64,000 nt of DNA from Heliomarina sp018223035 (GCA_018223035.1 JAAEZD010000007.1:1-64000), one strand, 5' to 3'; shown: positions 53,439 to 63,700, counted from the first letter of the stretch. Notes: a model not told the origin generated them from the sequence alone. Program-made: numbers and translations.

Positions 53439-54633
53439 TCTCGCCCAGCCCCTCAAGCGCGAGTTCCGAGATATTGTCGAGCGCATAGGCGGCGGCACCG
53501 CGCGCCCACATCAGGTTGCCCCATTTGTGGATGACGACCTCGGGCGGGGTCTTGTCGACCTGCACGATGGATTTTCGCATCTCTCGCAGCACGTTCTCGG
53601 CATAGAGGTGATCGAACTGCATCCGCTCGCCCGCCATGATGATCAATTCCGGGTCGAAGATATTGACGAGGTTGGCAAGGCCGAGGGCAAAGATCCGGCC
53701 CGCCCGTTCGACGATGCGGCGTTCGGGGCCGTCTTCGAGGCGGGCGGCATTCAGCAGGTTTTCGATCTGGGCCACGTCGTTCACGGCGGGGTCGAGATCG
53801 GAGAGCGTGCGGGCCTCGCGCAGGAGGGCGTAATCGGCGACATAGGCCTCGAGACAGCCGCGCTGGCCACAGCGGCAGAGCGCACCATCCAGATGCACCT
53901 TGGTATGGCCGAACTCCGCGCCACAGCCGCGCGTGCCCCGGTAGAGATTGCCGTTGATGATCAGGCCCATACCGACACCGGCCTCGATGGTCACGACGAT
54001 GAAATCGGAATGCGCCTGGCCGAGGCCGAAGTTTTTTTCCGCCACCGCAACCAGATTGGCGTCGTTGTCGACAAAGGTGGGACGGTTCAGCTTTTCGCTG
54101 AGGACGCGGGTGAAGGTGACGTTGCGCTGGGACAGGGCAGGGGACCAGTAGACGACCCCTTGTTCTGCGGAGACGATCCCGGCGATGCCGACACCGACGC
54201 CTGAAATATCGCTGATGTCACGACCGGCGCTTTCCGCAAGCCGGGCGAGAGCCGCGCAGAGTTCGTCGGCCAACCCCTCGGGCGTGTTCTTGCTGCGCGT
54301 CATCTCGGTTTCCAGCTCGGCGCGCTGTTTGCCTTCGAAATCGAGCAGCACGAGCGAGAGCCGACGGTCGGAAACCTTGATTCCCGCCACCAGATGCGCA
54401 GCGCCTCGGATCTTGAGATCGACACGGGGTCTGCCGCGCCGGGCATCAGGCAGGCCCTCGCCACGGGCGACTTCCTCGATCAGCCCGTGATCAAGCAGCT
54501 CGGCGGTGATGGTCGTGACGGTCGCCCGGCTGATTCCTGTCAGGTCGGCCAGTTCGATGCGCGGGATCTGGCCTGACCGGCGGATCTGGTTCAGGAGTCT
54601 CCGGCGTCCGTATTCTCTTTGTTGTACTGCCAT
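53428..54633 (-). CDS. xylR: ROK-family xylose repressor
   Basis: A 401-residue ROK transcription factor. The N-terminal MarR-like helix-turn-helix (IRRSGQIPRIELADLTGISR, then ATVTTITAELLDHGLIEE) is followed by an RGRP wing. The sugar-kinase-like ROK domain has the phosphate loop GVGVGIAGIV, EAGVGMGLIINGNLY, EFGHTKVHLDG and the zinc motif CRCGQRGCLE. It lies between the xylBA and xylFHG arms and is divergent from xylF. The 10-3-10 inverted repeats before xylF and xylB are its likely operators. The name is by context and family. Confidence 0.88.
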   Translation of the reverse strand: MAVQQREYGRRRLLNQIRRSGQIPRIELADLTGISRATVTTITAELLDHGLIEEVARGEGLPDARRGRPRVDLKIRGAAHLVAGIKVSDRRLSLVLLDFEGKQRAELETEMTRSKNTPEGLADELCAALARLAESAGRDISDISGVGVGIAGIVSAEQGVVYWSPALSQRNVTFTRVLSEKLNRPTFVDNDANLVAVAEKNFGLGQAHSDFIVVTIEAGVGMGLIINGNLYRGTRGCGAEFGHTKVHLDGALCRCGQRGCLEAYVADYALLREARTLSDLDPAVNDVAQIENLLNAARLEDGPERRIVERAGRIFALGLANLVNIFDPELIIMAGERMQFDHLYAENVLREMRKSIVQVDKTPPEVVIHKWGNLMWARGAAAYALDNISELALEGLGENAA

Positions 54634-54728
54634 GCGAGGCTGCCTCCCGTTGCAATTGAGGTAGGTTCGGCCCCTCTCCTCAGGGGATGATCCGATAACC
54701 CGACGGCAATTTTTGCAAGCTTAGACGA

Positions 54729-54751
54729 TTTAATTTGATTTTCAAATTAAA
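54729..54751. promoter_or_regulatory. Probable XylR operator before xylF
   Basis: Perfect inverted repeat with arms TTTAATTTGA and TCAAATTAAA around a three-base TTT spacer, in the promoter region between divergent xylR and xylF. It can serve both genes. Confidence 0.8.
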
Positions 54752-54827
54752 ATGGACCAACATTTCCGGACTCGCCCCGACGGAGGATCGCAACAGGCTC
54801 GGGGGGTAACCAATTTGGAGGGAGATC

Positions 54828-55856
54828 ATGAAATTATTTGCAACCGCGACGGCCGTCATGGTCGGCGCATTTGTCGGAACTGCGGCGCTGGCTCAGGACC
54901 TGACCATCGGCGTGAGCTGGTCCAACTTTCAGGAAGAGCGCTGGAAGACAGATGAGGCCGCGATCAAGTCCGCGCTCGACGCGGCGGGGGCGGGCTATAT
55001 CTCGTCCGACGCGCAAAGCTCGTCGTCCAAGCAGCTATCTGATGTTGAAAGCCTGATCGCGCAGGGCGCGGATGCGCTGATTATCCTCGCGCAGGATTCG
55101 CAGGCGATTGGCCCGGCTGTCGCTGCGGCGGCGCGCGAAGGTATCCCGGTTGTCGGCTATGACCGACTTATCGAGGATGACCGTGCCTTTTACCTCACCT
55201 TCGACAACGTGGAAGTCGGCCGGATGCAGGCGCGTGCGGTGCTCGAGCAGATGCCCGAAGGCAATTACGTGATGATCAAGGGCTCGCCCACTGACCCGAA
55301 CGCGGATTTCCTTCGTGGTGGTCAGCAGGAAGTGCTTCAGGAGGCCATCGATGCGGGCAAGATCAACATCGTGGGCGAAGCCTATACCGATGCGTGGCTT
55401 CCGGCGAATGCGCAGCGTAACATGGAGCAGATCCTGACCGCTCAGGACAACCAGGTCGATGCGGTCGTCGCCTCGAACGACGGCACCGCCGGCGGCGCGG
55501 TTGCCGCTCTGACGGCGCAGGGCATGGACGGCATCCCGGTTTCCGGTCAGGACGGCGACCACGCGGCGCTGAACCGGGTGGCCAAGGGCACCCAGACCGT
55601 CAGCGTCTGGAAAGATGCGCGCGAGCTGGGCAAGCGGGCAGCTGAAATCGCTGTTGCGATGGCCGAAGGCACCGAGATGAGCGAGATCGAAGGCGCTGAG
55701 GAATGGGAATCCCCGGGTGGCACCATGCTCTGGGCGCAGTTCCTTGAGCCGCTGCCGATCACCAAGGACAACCTGACAGCTGTTGTCGATGCGGGCTGGA
55801 TCGAAAAGGACGCGCTGTGCCAGGGCGTCAGCGCCGGCCCCGCTCCCTGCAACTGA
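54828..55856 (+). CDS. xylF: D-xylose ABC transporter substrate-binding protein
   Basis: A 342-residue periplasmic-binding-protein-like I protein with a signal peptide (cleavage after AALAQ, about residue 23). Characteristic stretches are TIGVSWSNFQEERWKTDEAA, PVVGYDRLIEDDRAFYLTFD, IKGSPTDPNADFLRGGQQEV and GLxGxPVSGQDGDxAALNR-type sequence. GGAGGGAG precedes the ATG. It captures D-xylose (possibly also glucose) for XylHG. A hairpin lies between it and xylH. Confidence 0.93.
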   Translation: MKLFATATAVMVGAFVGTAALAQDLTIGVSWSNFQEERWKTDEAAIKSALDAAGAGYISSDAQSSSSKQLSDVESLIAQGADALIILAQDSQAIGPAVAAAAREGIPVVGYDRLIEDDRAFYLTFDNVEVGRMQARAVLEQMPEGNYVMIKGSPTDPNADFLRGGQQEVLQEAIDAGKINIVGEAYTDAWLPANAQRNMEQILTAQDNQVDAVVASNDGTAGGAVAALTAQGMDGIPVSGQDGDHAALNRVAKGTQTVSVWKDARELGKRAAEIAVAMAEGTEMSEIEGAEEWESPGGTMLWAQFLEPLPITKDNLTAVVDAGWIEKDALCQGVSAGPAPCN

Positions 55857-55870
55857 TCAATGTACTATGC

Positions 55871-55908
55871 GGCCTCATCCCTGTAAGCTGGGGTGAGGCC
55901 ATTTCTTT
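55871..55908 (+). terminator. Hairpin between xylF and xylH
   Basis: An eleven-pair stem GGCCTCATCCC / GGGGTGAGGCC (one T-G pair), eight-base loop, then TTTCTTTT. It is placed to make a partial terminator so that binding protein exceeds membrane subunits. Confidence 0.75.
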
Positions 55909-55924
55909 TCCCAGGACCAGACCC

Positions 55925-57223
55925 ATGGCTCAGACAGACACCAACAGCGGCCGGGCTCCGGCGCGCAAGAACATCTTTCACACGCTGGAAATCGACCTGC
56001 GCCTGCTGGGCATGATCGGTGCCTTCATCGCCGTCTGTCTGGTTTTCAATGTGCTGACCGACGGGCGTTTCCTGACCCCGCGCAACATTTTCAACCTGAC
56101 GATCCAGACCGTGAGCGTCGCGATCATGGCGACCGGCATGGTGTTCATCATCGTCACACGCCATATTGACCTTTCGGTGGGCGCTCTGCTGGCAACCTGT
56201 TCGGCGGTGATGGCGATGACCCAGACGGAGTGGCTCCCTAATGCGCTGGGGCTGGAGTTCGGCCATCCGCTGATCCCCTGGATCGCTATCGGGGTGGGGC
56301 TGCTTTCCGGCTTGGTGATCGGCGCGTTTCACGGCTATCTCGTCGGCTATCTTGCCATCCCGGCCTTTATCGTGACGCTGGGCGGGCTGCTCGTCTGGCG
56401 CAACGTCGCGTGGTATATCACCAGCGGCAAGACAATCGGTCCGCTTGATGAGACCTTTCAGAAATTCGGCGGCATCAACGGCACGCTTGGCGCGACTGGA
56501 TCTTGGATCGTCGGCGGACTGGCGCTGCTGGGCGCGCTTTACGGTCTATATGCCGCGCGCCGCAACAAGGTGAAGCATGGCTTTCCGGTGAAACCGGTCT
56601 GGGCAGAGTTTCTGCTGGCCGCGATCATCGGTGCCGCGATCCTTGGTTTTGTCGCGATCCTGAACGCCTACGAGGTACCGACCCGCGTTTTGCAGCGTAC
56701 CTTTGAGCGGGCCGGGCTGGAGATGCCCGAGGGTTATACGCAATCCTACGGCATCCCGATTTCCGTGCTGCTGCTGATCTTTCTGGCCATCGCGATGACC
56801 ATCGTGGCGCGGCGGACCCGGTTCGGGCGCTACGTCTTTGCCACGGGCGGCAACCCGGACGCGGCGGAGCTTTCCGGCATCAATACGCGCTGGCTGACGG
56901 TCAAGATCTTTGCGCTGATGGGGGCGCTTTGTGCGCTGTCGGCGGTGGTGGCCTCGGCCCGTCTGACAAACCATTCCAACGACATCGGGACGCTGGACGA
57001 GCTACGCGTGATCGCGGCGGCTGTCATTGGCGGTACCGCGCTGGCCGGTGGGATCGGGACGATCCATGGTGCCATCCTTGGCGCTCTGATCATGCAGTCG
57101 TTGCAATCGGGCATGGCCATGGTGGGCGTCGACGCGCCGCTTCAGAATATCGTTGTCGGCAGCGTGCTGGTTCTCGCGGTGCTGATCGACATCGTCTATC
57201 GCAAACGGACAGGAGGCGCATGA
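55925..57223 (+). CDS. xylH: D-xylose ABC transporter permease
   Basis: A 432-residue inner-membrane permease of the ribose/xylose (BPD_transp_2) family with about ten to eleven helices. Family features include FNLTIQTVSVAIMATGMVFI, TRHIDLSVGALLATCSAVMA and NPDAAELSGINTRW, which contacts the ATPase. The ATG at 55925 gives the normal N-terminus; an earlier in-frame start at 55817 would lie inside xylF. Its stop overlaps the xylG start. Confidence 0.93.
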   Translation: MAQTDTNSGRAPARKNIFHTLEIDLRLLGMIGAFIAVCLVFNVLTDGRFLTPRNIFNLTIQTVSVAIMATGMVFIIVTRHIDLSVGALLATCSAVMAMTQTEWLPNALGLEFGHPLIPWIAIGVGLLSGLVIGAFHGYLVGYLAIPAFIVTLGGLLVWRNVAWYITSGKTIGPLDETFQKFGGINGTLGATGSWIVGGLALLGALYGLYAARRNKVKHGFPVKPVWAEFLLAAIIGAAILGFVAILNAYEVPTRVLQRTFERAGLEMPEGYTQSYGIPISVLLLIFLAIAMTIVARRTRFGRYVFATGGNPDAAELSGINTRWLTVKIFALMGALCALSAVVASARLTNHSNDIGTLDELRVIAAAVIGGTALAGGIGTIHGAILGALIMQSLQSGMAMVGVDAPLQNIVVGSVLVLAVLIDIVYRKRTGGA

Positions 57224-57996
57224 TGGCGCAGGTGCAAAAACAGGGCGTGACCCCGCTCGTCGAAATGCGCGACATCTGCATCAGCTTTGGGGGTGTGCAC
57301 GCGGTCGACCACGTCAGCGTCGATCTGTACCCCGGTGAGGTCGTTGGCCTTCTGGGCCACAACGGGGCCGGTAAATCCACTCTGATCAAGATCCTCTCGG
57401 GTGCCTATCAGGCGGATTCCGGAGAGATCTACGTGCGCGGTGAAAAGGCGACGATCACGAATCCGCGCGATGCGCGCGCTTTGAAGATCGAAACGATTTA
57501 TCAGACGCTGGCGCTGGCGGATAACCTAGACGCGGCGTCGAACCTTTTTCTGGGGCGTGAACTGGTCACGCCGCTGGGTCTGGTCGATGACGATGCGATG
57601 GAGGCCGAGACCCGCAAGATCATGGCCAAGCTGAACCCGAACTTTAAAAAGTTCAACGATCCGGTTTCGGCGCTTTCCGGTGGTCAGCGGCAGTCGGTGG
57701 CGATTGCACGCGCCGTCTATTTTGATGCGCAGATCCTGATTATGGATGAACCGACGGCGGCGCTTGGCCCGCATGAGACGCAGATGGTGTCGGAACTGAT
57801 CGAACAGCTCAAGGCGCAGGGCATCGGGATTTTCCTCATCAGCCATGACATCCATGACGTGATGAAGCTGTGCGACCGGGCAAGCGTGATGAAAAACGGC
57901 CAGTTGGTGGGCACGGTGGATGTGGATGACGTGACAGATGACGATCTGCTTGGCATGATCATCCTTGGCAAGAAACCCGGTGCCGCTGCCGACTGA
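57220..57996 (+). CDS. xylG: Sugar ABC transporter ATP-binding protein, single domain
   Basis: A 258-residue ABC ATPase with Walker A GHNGAGKST, signature LSGGQRQSVAIARA and Walker B ILIMDEPTAALG. Its ATG ATG overlaps the xylH stop. Classical XylG proteins carry two ATPase domains in about 500 residues; this one has a single domain, as in the FrcA-like subgroup of alphaproteobacteria, so it must act as a homodimer. The frame and C-terminus (LGKKPGAAAD) look complete, so it is not a truncated gene. Confidence 0.9.
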   Translation: MMAQVQKQGVTPLVEMRDICISFGGVHAVDHVSVDLYPGEVVGLLGHNGAGKSTLIKILSGAYQADSGEIYVRGEKATITNPRDARALKIETIYQTLALADNLDAASNLFLGRELVTPLGLVDDDAMEAETRKIMAKLNPNFKKFNDPVSALSGGQRQSVAIARAVYFDAQILIMDEPTAALGPHETQMVSELIEQLKAQGIGIFLISHDIHDVMKLCDRASVMKNGQLVGTVDVDDVTDDDLLGMIILGKKPGAAAD

Positions 57997-58004
57997 AGTT
58001 GAAG

Positions 58005-58973
58005 ATGCAAGAAACGCCTTTACCCGGAATACTCGTCGCCGACGTGGGCGGTACGAATGCGCGACTGGCGCTGGTGGACGACAAGGGCGGGTTTCACGCC
58101 AAGTCGCGCTATGCCAATGACGAATTCGGATCGTTCAACGATGTGCTGCGCCGGTTCTGCGCGGACCATTCGCTGGCGGCGGTCGACACCTGTTGTGTCG
58201 CGGTGGCGGGTCCTGTCACCTCTGGCACTGCGCGGCTGACCAATCGCGACTGGACATTCGTGCCAGCCGAGATGGCGGAAGTGCTGCCGGGCGACGAAGT
58301 ACGGGTGCGGCTGATCAACGATCTGGTCGCGCTGGGTCATGCACTGTCGGGTCTTGGCGAGAGCCAGCTGTCGATGATCCGGCCGGGCGAACAGGGCGGC
58401 GAAAGCAACGGTCAGGCGCTGGTCTTCGGGCTGGGGACCGGGTTCAATGGCTGTCTTGCCAAGACGGCGGACGGCGAGGAAACCATCGTCGAGGCCGAGT
58501 TGGGCCATGCTAGCCTGCCCGCGCAGATCTACCTTGAGTTGGAAAAGCAGATCGGAGCCAAGGTCGCCCGGTTCCCGACCGTTGAACACCTGTTTTCCGG
58601 GCGCGGGTTCGAACAGCTTTACGAGGCGCTTGGTGGTTCTCAGCCCGATGCACGGTTGATCGTTGACCGGGCCGGGTACGGCGACGCGGTGGCAGGCAAG
58701 ACGGTAGAGCTGATGGCGCATGCGCTGGGTCTGCTGGCGCGTCAGATGGTGTTCCAGTTCCTGCCGCTTGACGGGATTTACATTGCCGGGAGCGTTTCGC
58801 GAGCCGTGCTGGAGACGCCCGCGCGGGATACTTTCCTGAACGCGATGGCATTCGAGGGACGCTTTGATGAGCTTGTCGCCCGGGTGCCGGTGCGGCTGAT
58901 AACCGATGATGCGGCGGCCCTGACCGGCATGGCGCGGCTGGGGCTGGCGATCAGTCAGCGCCCGATGGCGTAG
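58005..58973 (+). CDS. glk: Glucokinase, bacterial type
   Basis: A 322-residue glucokinase of the non-ROK Glk family: phosphate loop LVADVGGTNARLAL, CVAVAGPV, the substrate-binding LINDLVALGHAL, ATP-site GLGTGFNGCL and EAELGHASLP, with IAGSVSRAVLE near the C-terminus. It starts eight bases after xylG (ATG 58005; a TTG at 57999 is in frame). Its position at the end of xylFHG suggests that glucose is also handled by this operon. The last 19 bases overlap the 3' end of the ggt gene on the other strand. Confidence 0.9.
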   Translation: MQETPLPGILVADVGGTNARLALVDDKGGFHAKSRYANDEFGSFNDVLRRFCADHSLAAVDTCCVAVAGPVTSGTARLTNRDWTFVPAEMAEVLPGDEVRVRLINDLVALGHALSGLGESQLSMIRPGEQGGESNGQALVFGLGTGFNGCLAKTADGEETIVEAELGHASLPAQIYLELEKQIGAKVARFPTVEHLFSGRGFEQLYEALGGSQPDARLIVDRAGYGDAVAGKTVELMAHALGLLARQMVFQFLPLDGIYIAGSVSRAVLETPARDTFLNAMAFEGRFDELVARVPVRLITDDAAALTGMARLGLAISQRPMA

Positions 58974-60739
58974 GCCTGCATCAGGCGCGGCGTTGCCGCC
59001 GCTCGCATCATTCCATCCTTATCGCGCGCGGCGGCGGTCAGGCGACCGACGGTCCATGGCGCGGCAATGTCGAGCCGGTGACCGCGAGCAGCGAGATCGT
59101 CCAGAACGTCTTTGCCAAAACCGGGCTCGATCATCAGGTGGCCGGGTTCCGCGACGCGCGGGTAGAAGGAGGCCGTGAAATGCGCGGTGTGGAAGAGCGG
59201 CGCGTCGATGGCTTCCTGAAGGTTGGCGGTCTGGTGCGCCAGCCGCAAAAGGAAGATGAGCTGCCACTGATCCTGCTGGTCTCCACCCGGCGTGCCAAAA
59301 GCGATCTGACCGCCATCCGGGTCCCGCGCCATCGAGGGCGACAGCGTCGTGCGTGGACGTTTGCCCGGCACAAGCGAGGTTGGCAGACCTTTGTCCAGCC
59401 AGAACATCTGCGCGCGCGAGTTGAGCGGCATGCCAAGGCCGGGCACCACCGGAGAAGATTGCAGCCAGCCCCCCGAGGGCGTGGCCGAAACCATGTTGCC
59501 CCAGCGGTCGACCACGTCGAGATGCACGGTGTCACCGCGTTTTTCCGAGAGATGCGCCATGGTCGGCTCACCCGCGCCGGTGCCTGCGGGAACCTCTGGC
59601 TTGCGCGCCGCGCGGGCGATGGTGGCCTTGGCTAGCTCTTCGTAACCGGACAGCATGCCGGGGCGCTGGTCGAGCGACGCCTGTTCGCCGATCAGGTCAC
59701 GGCGGGTGGCGGCGTAATCTTCGCTGAGCAGCGCGTCGCGGGCGGTGCCCATGTCCATGCTGTCGCCATAATAGGCTTCGCGATCGGCAAAGCTCAGCTT
59801 TATCGTTTCGGTGATCTGGTGCACGACCTGGGCAGGGGACGCGGTTTGCAGGTCGAGGCCACGCAGGGTGCCCAGCGATTGCAGGAGCGACGGACCTTGT
59901 GTCCAATAGCCAGGCTTGAAGACCTCCCAGCCGTGGTAACCGGTGCCGAGCGGGGTGTCGTAGCTGGCCTGCCAATTCGCCATATCCTGCCCGGTCAGAA
60001 CTCCCTTGCGGCGACCACCGGCGGCATCCATCACGCAGGCCTTACGCATCCAGTCGTCGATGGTTTCGGCGATGAATCCCTGCGAGAAGACACGGCGCGC
60101 CGCGTCGATCTGTGCCTCTCGACCGGAGGTATTTTCAGCCTCGGATACGAGCCGTTCCCATGTCGCGGCAAGCTCGGGGTTGCAAAACAGGCTGCCGGGG
60201 GTAGGGGCCTTGCCGCCGGGAAGCCACGTAGCGTGGCTGGTGGGCCATTCCTCGCGGAAGAACCGGCTAAGGCCGGATATGGTTGCCGAGACCCGCGCGA
60301 GCACCGGATGGCCCTGACGCGCGTAATGGATCGCAGGTTCGAGCACGTCGCGCAGCGGCAGGCGGCCATGATCGCGCAGCATCAGCATCCAGGCGTCGAA
60401 AGCGCCGGGAACGACCGTTGCGAGCAGGCCCGAACCGGGGATCATATCAAGCCCTTCGCTGCGGTAATGGTCGATGGTGGCACCAGCCGGCGCAACCCCC
60501 TGTCCGCAGATCACCGTTGGCGTGGCGTCACCCGCAGGCCAGATCAGGGCGGGCAAGTCGCCCAACGGTCCGTTCAGATGCGGTTCTACCACGTTCAGCA
60601 CGAAACCCATCGCAACGGCTGCGTCAAAGGCGGTGCCGCCTTTTTCCAGCATCGCCATACCGACAGCCGAGGCGATCCAATGGGTCGACGTGGCCATGCC
60701 AAAGGTGCCGGTAATCTCGGGGCGGGTGGTGAAATCCAT
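58955..60739 (-). CDS. Gamma-glutamyltransferase family protein
   Basis: A 594-residue Ntn-hydrolase precursor of the GGT family. The N-terminal pattern ASAVGMAMLEKGGTAFDAAV, then VVEPHLNGPLGD (in place of the usual GIGGGG), is followed by GSGLLATVVPGAFDAWMLML. The autocleavage Thr lies in GDTVHLDVVDRWGNMVSAT, and FGTPGGDQQDQWQLIF matches the conserved oxyanion region. No signal peptide is visible, so it is probably cytoplasmic. Members cleave gamma-glutamyl bonds or related amides such as cephalosporin side chains. It is convergent with glk and follows the tamB-like gene on the same strand. Confidence 0.87.
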   Translation of the reverse strand: MDFTTRPEITGTFGMATSTHWIASAVGMAMLEKGGTAFDAAVAMGFVLNVVEPHLNGPLGDLPALIWPAGDATPTVICGQGVAPAGATIDHYRSEGLDMIPGSGLLATVVPGAFDAWMLMLRDHGRLPLRDVLEPAIHYARQGHPVLARVSATISGLSRFFREEWPTSHATWLPGGKAPTPGSLFCNPELAATWERLVSEAENTSGREAQIDAARRVFSQGFIAETIDDWMRKACVMDAAGGRRKGVLTGQDMANWQASYDTPLGTGYHGWEVFKPGYWTQGPSLLQSLGTLRGLDLQTASPAQVVHQITETIKLSFADREAYYGDSMDMGTARDALLSEDYAATRRDLIGEQASLDQRPGMLSGYEELAKATIARAARKPEVPAGTGAGEPTMAHLSEKRGDTVHLDVVDRWGNMVSATPSGGWLQSSPVVPGLGMPLNSRAQMFWLDKGLPTSLVPGKRPRTTLSPSMARDPDGGQIAFGTPGGDQQDQWQLIFLLRLAHQTANLQEAIDAPLFHTAHFTASFYPRVAEPGHLMIEPGFGKDVLDDLAARGHRLDIAAPWTVGRLTAAARDKDGMMRAAATPRLMQAYAIGR

Positions 60740-60772
60740 TACTTACTCTCGACGTTGCCGTGCATTTCTGGA

Positions 60773-63700
60773 TCAGTAATCTTTTTCAAAGAACAGGCCC
60801 AGCCCGGTTTCGCCCTCGCTGTCGACCGAGCCCTTGGCGGTGAGGCTGTCGGTGATGTCGAGGTTAAGGTTCACTTCGGTATCGCCTTTGGCATTGACCG
60901 AGACGTCGGAGTAGATGTTGTCAGAGATATAGCCGCCGACGCCGACCTGAGCGTTGCCGTCGTCATCGGTACCCACATCGAATGAATCCACGCCAAGCCC
61001 TTCTTGTACCGAATTGACAAGCCCGCCACCTGCGCCACCTAGCGTCGCGAGCTGCGCTCCGAGCTGGGCGATCTTGAGGGGCGAGAGATCTTCGAACTTG
61101 TCGCCGAATAACAAAAGCGCCAGCGCCTCTTCGGTGGGGCGTTCCGGTGAGGAGGTGACCTCGATCGCGGGCTGGCTGGCAGGGCCGCTGATGGTCAGCG
61201 TGGCTTCGCCTTCGGAGGTCGAGGTGGAGGCGACGAAATTCAGGAACGGTTCAAGCGAGCCGGCAAGCTGGACCTGACCTTCATCCAGTTCCAGTCGCCG
61301 TCCGAGAATGTCGAAATAACCGCGGATCAGCGAGATGCCTCCCGAGGGGACGACATTGGCCGTGGTGCCGCGCACCAGCACCTGACCGCCCAGTTCCGCG
61401 TTCAGACCTCGGCCTCGCACGAAGATCCGGTTCGGGGCGTTCATCGTGAGGTCGAGGTTATAGACCGGTCCCGAGCTACTATTTCCGGTTTTGATCAGGC
61501 CGGCGCGGGCGCGGGTGGCGCGTTGGGCGCTACTTTCGCCGACGTGGCGGATTTCGGGGATCGGCGCCGCGCTGACGGACCCGGAAGCGGCCGCGATATT
61601 GATGCGAGTTTCGCCAAAGTTGATCTGCCCTCCGATATTGGCGCCGCCGAGCAGCGCGCCGTTAATATTGACGTTCCCGTTTGCCACCGTCTCAAAGCTG
61701 ATGTTGTCCTTGATGATGAGGTTGAGCAGTTGAATGTCGATACCGGCATTGTAGGGCGCGGCGAGGCTGACCGGCCCCGAGACACGGAACTGGCCACCGT
61801 CGCTGAGCGCGCCGGTGGTGGAGATCTGGGCCGAGCCGCCCGAGAGGTTCACGGTTGTGTTGATGCCGGTGAGCGTTTTGCCGACCGAGGCGACAACGGC
61901 TGTCGCGCCCGAGGTGCTGACCGTGCCACTGACCGATTCAACTGCGGGAGGGCCATTGACCGAGAGGTCAAAGCTAAGCAATCCGCGCAAGGAATTGGGG
62001 CTGATGAATGCATTGGCGAGGCCAAGCTGGGCCTGTCCAGTCGCATCGATATCGGCCTGGTTGCTGGCCTGGTCATAGGACCCGTCCACATCAGCAACGA
62101 TACCACCGGGGCCGGAGGCAGAGGTGGTGATGGTGTAGACGGTGCCGGATTTGCTGGCCTCGCCCGAGGCGGTGAGGGTGCCCGCGAATTCCGGCACGAG
62201 CCGCTGGATGCGTTCCACGGTCGCGTCGAAGGTTGCCGAAGCGTCGCCGCTGGTTTCGTCGAAATCCCCGTCTAATGTCGCGGCGATGCCCGCCGAACCA
62301 TCGGTGACGAAATTGACGTTCCATTGCTGCTCGGCCGACCGGCTGGCTTGTCCACGGGCCGAGACATCCCCCGCAAGCTGGGGCACAAAGCGTTGCAGAC
62401 GCTCAAACGTCGCGTCGAAATCGAGCGCGGCGACGCCGGTCGGCTCTTCGAAACTGCCGTCGAAACTGCCGCCAATCCCGGCGCTGCCGCCGGTTTCAAG
62501 GTTGGCCGTCCATGTGAGTTCTTCGGATCTTTCGACATTGCCGCGTGCCGAGATATTGCCTTGTAGTTGCGGCACGAGCCGTTGCAGGCGTTCGAAATTG
62601 GCGTCGAGGTCGAGCGATGCCGCGCCTGTCGGCTCTTCGAACCTGCCGTCGAAATTGCCGCTGATCCCGGCGCTGCCGCCGGTGTCGAGGCTGGCGGTCC
62701 ATGTCAGTTCTTCAGATCGTTCCACCCGGCCACGCGCCGAGACGTTGCCTTGAAGCTGCGGCACGAAACGTTCGAGCCGTTCGAATACCGCGTCAAGGTC
62801 AAGTTCAGCCGCGCCCGAAACCTGATCGAAACTACCATCGAACTGACCTTGCAAGCCCGCCGTACCGCCGGTTTCGACCGAGGCCTGCCACACGGACTCT
62901 TCCGAGCGGCTGGCGGTGCCGCGCGCGGTGATAGTGCCGACGAGTTGCGGGACGAGCCGTTCGAGCCGTTCAAAGGCCGCATCAAAGTTCAGGTCGGCTA
63001 TGCCGGTTTCTTCCTCGTAGGTGCCGTCGAAATCGCCTTTGATCCCGACCGTACCACCGGTATTGGCCGTCACGCGCCATTCGCGGGCGGCGGTACGTTC
63101 GGCCTGACCGCGTGCGGTGATATCGCCGACGAGTTGCGGCACAAGCCGCTCAACACGTTCCAAGCCTGCGTTGAAATCGATCTCGGCAGTGCCGGTGGTT
63201 TCATCGAAACTGGCTTCGAGCGTGCTGTCGAGACCGGCAGTGCCGCCGAGTGTGCTGGTTACCGTCCAGTTCGACTGTTCGTTTCGCTCGGCTTCGCCCT
63301 CGGCGCTCAGCGAGCCCTGGATTTGCGGGATAAAGGCCTGCAACTCGCCAACGACGAGCTGATAGGTCGTGTCCACGACACCGTCGGCAGTGTAGGAGCC
63401 ATCGAGATCGAGGCTGGTATCCTGAGGGGCGCGAAGGCTGACCTGCCCGGAAATCGTCTGGTTCTGGTGGGTGACGTCGCCGTTCAGCGTGACAGGGCCG
63501 GGGGCTTCGGGCAGAACACGGCCAAGGTCGTCAAGCGCGGCCTCGAAGGTAAAGCTGCTGTTGGTTGAACTCACGCTGCCATTTGCGTTCGCGGTCAGGG
63601 CTTCGCCGTTCAGCTCGAATTCCCGCAGGGTGATCCCGTCAGTACCACGGGCCACATCCAGAAGGATGGTGGTTTCGCCGCCGATCACCGCATCGGCCTG

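Noticed and set aside
62180..63330. CRISPR-like or satellite array
   Set aside because: Spacing is a multiple of three and the units code for a continuous beta-rich protein; there are no short identical repeats with unique spacers.
62567..63568. 333-codon open frame on the plus strand opposite the tamB-like gene
   Set aside because: Shadow frame of the 189-base repeats; its own product is repetitive in step with the real gene.
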